A stretch of 64,000 nt of DNA from positions 155,107 through 219,106 of the forward strand of contig CAUYLG010075506.1 in NCBI GenBank assembly GCA_963573385.1, written 5' to 3'. The position numbers and the translations under genes are program-made. Position 1 is the first letter of the stretch. Each line of letters begins with the position of its first letter. Positions 55,441 through 64,000 of this stretch are shown one piece after another. The notes under the pieces were generated by a model. That model saw only the letters and a list, made by a program, of their open reading frames with translations, did not search any database and was not told the origin of the DNA. The stretch is from Cacajao melanocephalus (taxonomy: Eukaryota > Chordata > Mammalia > Primates > Pitheciidae).

Positions 55441-56348
55441 ATAGTGATAACTTAAGGACGAGGACAATGTCATCTTCCTCCAGAGAAGATGCCACTTGGC
55501 TGTGCCAGCCTCTGAGGATGCCAGCAATCTAAGGTTAGTCGCCCTAATCCCTTTTTGAGTATTGAGAGGCTGAAAAGCTAGCTAAAAGTACTAGGAGACT
55601 CTTTCTATTGCTGGATCACCTTTACTCCTAGGGAACAGCCCTACAGGGTCCCCACCAAAATGAGAGAGATGTGCCAGGGTGTTCCATTAGCAGGTCCTGG
55701 TTCTCGTGCCTGTCCTGCTAGTCCCAGGAGCTGTCAACAGTCCTGGACAGTCCGTACTCCCCCTGCTCTCAATCTCCAATCACCCTCGGGGTGTGAGCAG
55801 CTGCAGACACTGGCCTCGCCTCCCTAGCATCCTGCCCTGGAAGGTCTTCATCCTCTTGCTCTGTGATGCTTCAAGCAGATGACTTTTATATTTTTCCAGC
55901 TTTTCTAATTGCCCTCAGTAGGAAGGAGGCACGAATTCACTAATGCATCATTATCACAAGTGGAAGTCCTTCACTGAATTCTTCAATTCAATTACCATAT
56001 TTTCCACTTTTAAAAGTATAATTTGGTTCATTTTAATATATCCCTGGCTGTTTTCATAGAATGCTTCCCTTTTTGATATTTAACCCCCTCTTCAATTTCT
56101 CTTAACATATTAAGCACACTGACGTGATGCTCTGTAGCTGATCATCTCAGCATTGGCTGTGGGAGCTGTGCTCTGCTGGCACTCACTCATGGAGCGGTTT
56201 CCTTTTTTACTTGTGTGTTTGGATTTTTTGACTGGATATTTTCCTTCTCAGATCTTCACAGTGGGAATACCTTGAGACCTGGTTGATGGTGGGTCCCTCC
56301 AGAGAGGATGTGCATTGTTTTCTGATAGTTTGGGCACTCTAACCCAGA
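55441..56348. other. Probably LINE-derived, not classified
   Basis: 'atgtcatcttcctccagaga' and nearby text resemble an old antisense interspersed repeat. No gene seen. Confidence 0.35.
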
Positions 56349-56352
56349 ACTC

Positions 56353-56640
56353 TTTTTTTTTTTTTGAAACAGAGTCTCACTCTGTCACCTAGGCTGGAGT
56401 GCAGTGGTGTGACGTGGTTCACTGCAACCTCCAACTCCTGAGCTCAAGCAATCCTCCTGTCTCAGCCTCCAGAGTAGCTGGGACCACAGATGCCATCACA
56501 CCCAGCTAATTTGTTTTGTATTTTTTGTGGAGATGAGGGTCTCTCTATATTGTCCAGGCTGGTCTTTAACTCCTGAGCTCTAGTGATCCTCCCATCTTGT
56601 CCTCCTAAAGTGGCGAGATTATAGGCAGCACACCTAGCCC
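56353..56640 (-). mobile_element. Alu (J-like), minus
   Basis: 'gaaacagagtctcactctgt', 'tgagctcaagcaatcctcc' and an end at 'cacacctagccc'. Diverged. Confidence 0.9.
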
Positions 56641-57103
56641 AGAAGTATTTTAAACCAAATTCTCAGTTTGAGGAGTTTTTGGCCTATCTGGGTCACATAG
56701 TGCTGGCTTCTGAGTACAAATACTCAAGAGGAGATATTTTCCCCTCCTCCTCATGCCAGGCTTGGAAATGACGGATGTGATGAAGAAGTCGTGGTCAACA
56801 TTTCCAGTTCATCCTGACGATGGTGGCAATACCTTTTATGGTCCCACCTTCATTCAGATGCTGGTGGAAGGAGTTCCTATTAGACTTCTCATTTTGCAAA
56901 TCCTGGGCTTTGTCATCTGTCCCCGCAATCCATGAGGCCATGAAAACTGAAGCCCAAAGTCACCAGGGTCTGCAAATGCCCAAGGGTGACAGCCTCACTG
57001 TTCTGGTTACCTCTCAGAGTTCCAGCTTTGACTTAATTTTTGGACTCTGGGAATTTCTTACTTCTATACCATATCATTGGTGCATTTTAAAAAATGATTT
57101 TAA

Positions 57104-57380
57104 GGCTGGGTATGGTGGCTCATGCCTATAATCCCAGCACGTTAGGAGGCTGAGGCAGGAGGATCACTTGAGCCCAGGAATTCGAGGCCAGCCTAGGCAA
57201 CAGAGTGAGACCCCCATCTCTATACAAAATTAGCCAGGCGTGGTGATACCTGTAGTATCAGCTACTCAGGAGGCTGAGGTGGGAGGACTGCTTGAGCCCA
57301 GGAGGTCAAGGCTGCAAGAGCCAAGATCATGCCACTGCACTCCAGCCTCGGCAACAGAGCCAGACTCTGTCTCAAAAACA
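57104..57380 (+). mobile_element. Alu (J-like), plus
   Basis: Starts GGCTGGGTATGGTGGC. 'ggaggatcacttgagcccag' is an old-Alu variant. The tail is short. Confidence 0.91.
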
Positions 57381-58213
57381 TTGAGATGATTTTAAAATAT
57401 TTTTATTAGATATTTAGTTGTTTTCATCAGAAGGGTCATGCAGAGCACCTAGTCTATAATTGTAATGAAAACAGAAATCAGCTTTTACCTTTTGAAATGT
57501 CACAAAACTGACATGCATGCTCACATAAAACAGCTCCTTTCTTGGCTTTCTCATTGGAAAAATCGATACATTCAGTTGGTTTTTTTGTTGAAGGGGTGGC
57601 CTTGTATTTTTCTTTCATAGATATTTTTGCAACAATAATTACACATTTATTTATTACGTGTGTCATTAAATGACTATCCTCCACTTGATAATAACAAGAC
57701 CACATCTGTTTGATTCTCTCCTCTATCAATTAGGTTGAGGTTCAGCTACACAGATGACCAAAAAAATGCATACAAATGGGGGAGAGGGAGGGAGGGAAGG
57801 AATCTTCCAGACTTGACAAGTAAAAGTGATTATTTGCAATATCAAAGTACTGGAAACGCTGCCGCCATCCATCAGCTGAGCCTGTTTGAACAAGCTGGGC
57901 CTGACCTGCGTGTTAGAATACTATGCAGCTAGAGCCAGCGTGCGGCCCGGGGCGCCTCCAGCATACCAAGATACACCCAAAAGTGAGGCACACGAAAATA
58001 TGCCATTTTTGTATTAAAATGGGGGAATATGAATGCACATATATTGTTTAATGAAAAATGTTTTCCATGATATAAAAAAAATTGAAAAGAAAGATCACTG
58101 CCATCCCTAAGAATCAAAACCAACAGAAACAGATGAACCAAACCATATAAAAGTTGATGACATAATCATATATAGAAGTATTTCAAGTATCTTGAAAACA
58201 CAATATTTTGGTT
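57381..58213. other. Intergenic, AT-rich
   Basis: No repeat named. A minus-strand 83-codon frame (57478-57729) starts MIEERIKQMW and has several cysteines near its end. It matches no family I know, so I do not call it a gene. Confidence 0.45.
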
Positions 58214-58506
58214 GGCCGCGAGCAGTGGCTCAAGCCTGTAATCCTAGCACTTTGTGAGGCTGAGGCAGATAAATTACTTGAGGTCAGGAGTTCAAAAACA
58301 GCCTGACAAACATGGTGAAACCCCATCTCTACTGAAAATACAAAAATTAGCCAGGTGTGGTGGTGCATGCCTGTAATCCCAGCTACTCGGGAGACTGAGG
58401 CAGGAGAATCACTTGAACTTGGGAGGCAGAGGCTGTACCAAGATTGTACCACTGTGCTCCAGCCTGGGCAACAGAGAAAGACTCCATCTCAAAAAAAGAA
58501 AAGAAA
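58214..58506 (+). mobile_element. Alu, plus
   Basis: 'ggttggccgcgagcagtggc' start, both monomers, A-rich tail. ACACAATATTTT before and ACACAGTATTTT after form a near-perfect target duplication. Confidence 0.93.
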
Positions 58507-58548
58507 CACAGTATTTTTATTGTACACACCTAGTGGGATATATGTGGG

Positions 58549-58815
58549 TTTTTGAAACAGGATCTTGCTTTGTCACACAGGCTGGAGTGCGCCTTGATCT
58601 CCTGGGCTCAAGTGATCCTCTTATCTCAGCCTTCTGAGTAGCTGGGACTACAGGTGCACACCACCACAACAGCTAATTCTTTGTTTAACTTTTTGTAGAG
58701 ATGGGGCCTCACTCTCTTGCCCAGGCTGGTCTTTAACTCCTGGGCTCAAGTGATCCTTCTGCCTTGGCCTCCCAAAGTGCTGGGATTGCAGACATGAGCC
58801 ACCATGCCCAGCCCC
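58549..58815 (-). mobile_element. Alu with internal deletion, minus
   Basis: 'gaaacaggatcttgctttgt' start. Part of the first monomer is lost between 'ctggagtgcg' and 'ccttgatctcc'. Ends 'ccatgcccagcccc'. Confidence 0.88.
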
Positions 58816-59024
58816 TAATGGGATAAGAATGAAAAGAATTGCAAAGAAATCTGTAATGGTATTCAGTAATGCCTAGGTGTGGTCTCTCTGAATACATTTC
58901 CCCCTAAAAGGAACTGGGGTTCCTTGGAGTGATGTGTATATGCATGTCTAAAGTAGAGAGTGAAGATGAGCCAGGCGCCCCCACTGGCCATGGAATAAAG
59001 CACGTGACATATGCCAGAGTCAGA

Positions 59025-59322
59025 TTTTTTTTTTTTTGAGACAAAGTCTCACTCTGTCTCCCAGGCTGGATTACAATGGCACAATCTTGGCTCACTGCAA
59101 CCTCCGCCTCCCAGATTCAGCCAATTCTCCTGCCCCAGCTTCCTGAGTAGCTGGGATTACAAGCTTTTGCCACCATGCTCAGCTAATTTTTTTGTGTTTT
59201 TAGTAGAGACGGGGTTTCACCATGTTGGTCAGGCTGGTGTCAAACTCCTGACCTCAGGTGATCTGCCCGCCTCGGCCTCCCAAAGTGCTGAGATTACAGG
59301 CATGAGCCACCGCGCCCAGCCC
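59025..59322 (-). mobile_element. Full-length Alu, minus, clear TSD
   Basis: Poly-T head, both monomers. Flanked by CCAGAGTCAGA on both sides. Confidence 0.95.
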
Positions 59323-59579
59323 AGAGTCAGAATATGCTTAACGATGGGTCACTTGCTGAAGTTGTTGGGGACTGGCTTGTGACTCTGAAGGGTGATACAC
59401 AGAAAGAAGACTCGCATGGCTATCTGGCTTTTCCTGACTCACCTGTTTTGCATGGTGATCAAACAGTCGATGAGGGAAAGGTCTTTTGTTACAGAATTCC
59501 AACTAGGAAATGCAGGAAGCATTATAGAATCAAAAAACCACCATTTTTTAACCCTAAATAATGGAAGTAGGTGCTAAAA

Positions 59580-60170
59580 GTAATGGGCAAAAGGACACCA
59601 GAGAATTCTATAAAGGCCAGATCAGGCCAACATCACCTGAATCTCCTGATCAGTCTTACCGTCATCAAGAGGTACATGCAAAGGGGCTCAGTGTCACCAG
59701 CCATTAGGGACACACAAACCAAAACCACAGTGCAGTAGCATCGCACACCTATCCCATGGCTGAAATAAACCGTAGCAGATGCCAGAATGGGTGTGGAGAA
59801 ACCAGCACTTACCCATTGCTGGTGGATATGTCAAACGGGACAGCCACTCAGAAAAGCAGTTGGCAGTTTCTTACAAAAATACGCATCTATAAAGGGGTAG
59901 CACAGGGAGCTTTGTGGTGAGGAAACCGTTCTGTAATTTGATTGCACTGGCAGTTACATGAATCTACACAGTGATAAAGTTGCATAGAGATGCGCGCACA
60001 CACACACGAGTGCATGCACACAGGAGACACCTGAGCATTGACGTCACGTCCGGGTTCCAGTTGTGCCTCAGGTGTTCAAGTAGCCAGTGTCTGAGGGACC
60101 TGTGGGGAGGGGCCACAGCCTCCCAGGCACTTCTCACCAGGGTCCTTGTGAATCTAATGGTTTGAAAAGA
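59580..60170 (+). mobile_element. Old L1 3' fragment, plus
   Basis: 'aaaccaaaaccacagtgca', 'gaatgggtgtggagaaacc', 'ccattgctggtggatatgt' and 'cagttacatgaatctacac' follow L1M sense order. Contains a short CA repeat near 59998-60010. Confidence 0.72.
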
Positions 60171-61399
60171 ACATGTTAAAAAATATTCCAGGGGAAAAAA
60201 GAAAACTACAAATGAAAAACATGGCCAAAATGTTGATGTCAGCTGATGGATCCTCAGGGTTTCATGAACTCTCTTTTAGTTCATGTTTGAACTTTTCCAT
60301 GATAACCCGTTTTCTTAAGACTCATCACTAAACCAGTGTCTGTTGAATGAATAAGTGAAGTATTAATGAGTAACTGCAGTCCAGCTCTGTCCTTCCAGAG
60401 ATAACGCCAGCGAGATCCCGCAAGGGGAGATGATTGCTCAAGGTCACGCGGAACAGTCAAGGCTACTGAGATCCTGTCTAGCTCTTTCTCAATGTGTGTT
60501 TTTAACTTTACACAAGCAGTACATTATTTTTAAAGGAAAAGTGACCATAAACTGAAGGCTGCAACATAGGAGGGGGAAGGGCAGAGGGAGACCCAGGATG
60601 CCAGCTTCGCCCAGGGGCAGGGACAAGGCAGACAGCCTGGGGGCATGGGGGGCTCTGCTGTGAGAGCATTTCTGCAGGACGAAATCACTCCAACACTGGC
60701 TGTGTTTGGACATCTTGAGAGAACATTTCCACACACGGATGGGGTCTGGGGTTGAGTCCGTGATACGTGCAAACAGCAACCCAAAGGACAATGATTAACT
60801 CCTGGGAAAACAAAATGCAGTTTCTATGGCTCCACTGTGAATGACATTTATGTGGCCGCATAATTTCCCAGCACTGGGATAGGAAGGGATAGAACAGCAA
60901 ATGTTTGGGGGATGGGGCTGACAGAAGCCTTGGAGGAGGCCCCCAAGACGTGGCCAGACCCTTGGCTTGGCACACTCCTGCCCCCCCATCCATCACGCCC
61001 TAGAGTTCCCTGACTGACGCCACTGGACCTGCTGCCCCCACAGCTCTGCTTCCTGCCAGCCTCCAGATGGCCTGTCCTTGCCCCCTGTGTTTGCTCCCTC
61101 CCGAGGTCGGCCCCTCTGCAAGGACACCTCCCCTCCCCTCTGGCTAGGTTAGGTCAGTCACAAACAGGGACGCCTCAGGCACCTACCTGTACCTGAGCCC
61201 AGCCACCGACACATCCGGACCCCAGAAGGGCCCTCAGGTCTCCAGAGCCAAAGCAGGCAAGGGCGACGGAGCGTGTGACTTCCGTGGCTGGGCCAGGGGG
61301 AGGGGGGTCTCCACGGCAGGGTTCAGCCCTTTCACACCTCAGCGGAAAGCAGCCGCCCCGTCAGCACCCACACGCTGCTGTCCTCAGAAACGGGGTGCC
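60171..61399. other. Intergenic, no feature seen
   Basis: Unique sequence, GC-rich after 60.9 kb. No gene that I can support. Confidence 0.45.
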
Positions 61400-61790
61400 T
61401 GTCAGGCTGTGCTACTCCCCAAAAGATGTGTCCACGTTCTGGAGCCTGTGAGTGGGACCCCATTAGGAAACAGGGTCTCTGGAGATGTGGTGACAGTAAG
61501 GCTCTCGAGATAAACTCATCCTGCATGATGAGGGGAGTGAATCCAATGACAGGCACCCTTCTGAGACACGGGAGAGAGAGGAGAAGGCCATGTGGAGATG
61601 GAGGCAGAAACTGGGGCCCCTGGGAGCTGGAAGAAGCGGGAAGGGTTCCCCCTAGAGACTCAGCCCTGCGCACACCTAGATCTTGTAGCTTCCAGAGCCA
61701 TGAGGGAATAGATTGCTGTGTCTGAAGCCCCAGGGCCCACGGTCATTCTCATGGCAGCCACAGGACACTCGTTAGAAAAAGCCCCCTGAA
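61400..61790 (+). mobile_element. MLT1-type MaLR LTR, plus
   Basis: 'ctccccaaaagatgtgtcca', 'gcctgtgagtgggaccccat', 'ggagatggaggcagaaactg' and 'gtagcttccagagccatgag' follow sense MLT1 order. Confidence 0.72.
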
Positions 61791-62669
61791 GCACATGAGT
61801 GATGGGGTCCGTGGATCAAGGGTGGCCAACCACAGCCAAGCCCCAGGGCCCCTGGCTGGGCAGACTGGACCCCACAGAACCATGCCACGAGGAACACCCC
61901 CTGACCTGAAGGACAGGTCCCTGTCAGAACTGGCTCAGGAGGAACTCACCGACTGGGCCACCGGAAGGACGTCTGGGGACACAGCCAAGATGGGGGGAGG
62001 ACAGGCAGCCGGGAGTCCCTCCAGCTACATCTTGCTCACACTCCCTCGCCTCCTAGCCAGACTTCTGGAAAGCCTGGTCCCACTTGACAGTCACCCGTTC
62101 CAACCTGATGTCACCCCCCCCTCCTCCTTTACCCCTTTTGGGAAGTTCCCTTGTCTCTCCTATGACCCTCCTCCAGGGCCTGGTGCTTCAGCTCCATAAC
62201 CTCTGGCTTCAAGTAAGCGGGAGGGGCAGGAGGGAACTGGGATGGCTCAGCAGCCCATTTACAGCGGTTGGCACCATGGACAGGCGGAATGAAGGGTGCA
62301 GCCAGGTGACACCAAATGTGGGTTAACTGCAAGGAAGGAGGGAAGGGAAGGCCACGGCAGAGACGTGGAGCCTGTGGACTGCGGGCCAGAGGTTCTCTTG
62401 GGCAGACCCACCCCACTGAAGGCTACAGGCTGGCCAGAGCCCCAGCACTTCCCAGGCCGAGGGAGCCCAGGATCAGCATGAAGTCCAGTGGCCACAGGCA
62501 TTGCCACTCAGGGCCCCCCAGGTACCAGAGGACAGGAGGTTGCCAAGTCAGGGACCTGCCACAGCCATGCTTGTTCTGAGGGGCTCAGAGGATGCCTGGG
62601 CCCAGGTGCACCCTGGCTTAGAATAACTTGACCTTCATTTGGGTAACTTCTGGCTCCCCAGCTAGGATG
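61791..62669. other. Intergenic, no feature seen
   Basis: GC-rich unique sequence with only short frames. Confidence 0.45.
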
Positions 62670-62800
62670 GCCGTGTCATGAAGACAGCCACTTGGTCGAG
62701 TTCACTTTTCTATCACCAGCACCTAGCCCAGCACATTGGCACATCACAGGTGCTTCAATATGTATTGAATGAATGAATGAATGAATGAATGAATGAATGA
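62670..62800 (+). repeat. MIR-like fragment with (TGAA)n
   Basis: 'atcaccagcacctagcccag' to 'caggtgcttcaatatgta' is MIR-like. It runs into eight or nine TGAA units (62766-62800). Confidence 0.7.
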
Positions 62801-64000
62801 AAAGGTCCAGTATTTCCTGCAGGGAGCAAAGGGTGGCCTGCGCAGCCTCCGAAATGGATGGCTGTCGTTGAGGCATGGCTGGTATGCCCTCCCCCTCTTT
62901 GAAGGGTAGATGGTGGACGTGGGGGAAAGGGCCTTCCGCTCACTGCCCTGCAGCCAAGTCTCTTCCTCACGGTCAGTCTTCTCGCACCACCCCTCCGGGC
63001 ATTGGCCCAGAAGCCACTTGCAAAGCAGCCACTGCCCGGCAGGTCAGCAGTCCAAGGGGTGAGACAGCCCCTGGTAGAGCCAAGGGAGGAGAAAGAGCTG
63101 GAGTGTAAAGGTGGGTGAGGAGGGGCTGGGGAGGAAGGTGGGGGTCTGGGCGTGGGGAGGTCCCCTCTCCTCTCTGGGTCCCTGCCACTCCCCACAGTCT
63201 GGCTCCTCAGCTCCAGTCTCTCATTCTCCCCTTGGCCCAGGATGGGTAGGTGAGGTAGCCGGGGCACAGGAGAGCCGTGGTCCTGCCTGCTGTGCTGGGA
63301 GCACCTGCCAGGCTAGAGGCAGCTCCCTCCTGGGGGCAGGACAGCAGCAGGCCCGCAGATCGCCCAGGAGGCAGGTCCAGGGTGAAGCCAAATCGTCCAT
63401 GGGAAGTGAGCGAGCCCCGCAAAGGGCCGAGCTAGTGGAGAAAGGCCAGACCAAAGGGGGCTGTGGGCCAACTTCACAGCAGGGCAGGGACCCTCCCCGC
63501 AGGGCTAACTGTGGAGCCAAGTGGTCCACAGGAGGTGGAAGGAGAGTGGGGGGCCTCCTCTGCCTTGGCTGGCTCAGCTGGCCAGGCTGGCTGCGGAGTC
63601 CTGGGGACAGAGGCCTTTCCCACGCGTGCATCTGGTTGAAAAAGGAGGTTCAAAGAGTTTAAGCATCCTGATCTGGAGGACAGGGATATTAGTGCTCTGG
63701 ATTCACCAGGTGTCAGTGTCCCCTTCATATACTGAGGGCTCAGTGCTCCCATGTCCCAGCCTTGCCCACCCAGTCCTGGTCGCTGGAAGCTGAGCACGAG
63801 GCAGGCGCCCCCTTGGCCGCTGAGAAACCAGAGCCCAGAGGTTTCTTTTCTTCAGAGACCCTGGGCCTTGTCCAGGAGCAGTTGGCCTGCAGCAAGTAGC
63901 CCTCGGCAGGCCTGTGCTCCCAGGAGGAAAGCCGTCCATCCGGGACTTAGAGGAAGGGCGGGGACGCTGCTCGGGGAAGCTCCGGCTGCAGGAAGCAGGG
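62801..64000. other. Intergenic, GC-rich, no gene supported
   Basis: The longest frame (63111-63662, +, 183 codons) is rich in G, R, S and P and resembles no protein I know. DUSP9, the next gene in human, is not seen. Confidence 0.45.

Noticed and set aside
63111..63662. 183-codon plus-strand frame near the end
   Set aside because: Composition follows GC-rich DNA, there is no known family and no splice or promoter support. It does not match DUSP9.

Overview
This is a stretch of primate nuclear DNA. It holds dozens of dimeric Alu elements, L1 LINEs, MIR, MER5A-like and MLT1/MST (MaLR) LTRs, spliced genes with GT-AG introns, and CpG islands. Two real genes are visible. The first is the 3' terminal coding exon of ATP2B3 (plasma-membrane Ca2+ pump PMCA3) on the + strand. 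The second is a complete five-exon CCNQ (cyclin Q, also FAM58A or cyclin M) on the - strand. These two are neighbours, tail to tail, at human Xq28, so the window is the orthologous X-chromosome region. From memory, both proteins differ from the human ones at several residues, and a class II ERV solo LTR lies between the genes. I therefore favour a non-human primate, possibly an Old World monkey, but the species is an inference.

Layout. 1-9692 is the last intron of ATP2B3. It ends in a long CTTC microsatellite that abuts the branch-point region. 9693-10013 is the last coding exon, followed by a 3' UTR of about 2-2.6 kb. 12.7-21.3 kb is intergenic and full of repeats: an old L1, a 1.15-kb ERV LTR with a 6-bp target duplication, an MLT1, many Alus, and a minus-strand L1 cut up by Alus. 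21.95-33.1 kb is CCNQ, read right to left from a CpG-island promoter. 33.4-64 kb is intergenic DNA toward the next human gene (DUSP9), whose coding exons are not reached. It holds several MLT1 LTRs, an Alu-in-MST-in-MLT1 nest, a plus-strand L1 carrying three Alus and a processed MRFAP1-family pseudogene, an orphan CpG island at 46.5-47.2 kb, and more Alu/L1 layers up to 60 kb. The last 4 kb is GC-rich and mostly unique.

Function. PMCA3 exports Ca2+ across the plasma membrane. This exon encodes the end of the calmodulin-binding region and the PDZ-ligand tail of the 'b' splice form. CCNQ activates the kinase CDK10. The two genes share no pathway and are only neighbours. The items most worth following up are the orphan CpG island with an X-box-like and a CCAAT motif, a 33-nt motif shared by the MRFAP1 pseudogene 3' UTR and a tandem duplication 1.9 kb away, a 132-bp foreign filler inside an Alu, two perfect DNA hairpins, and the microsatellite next to the ATP2B3 splice acceptor.
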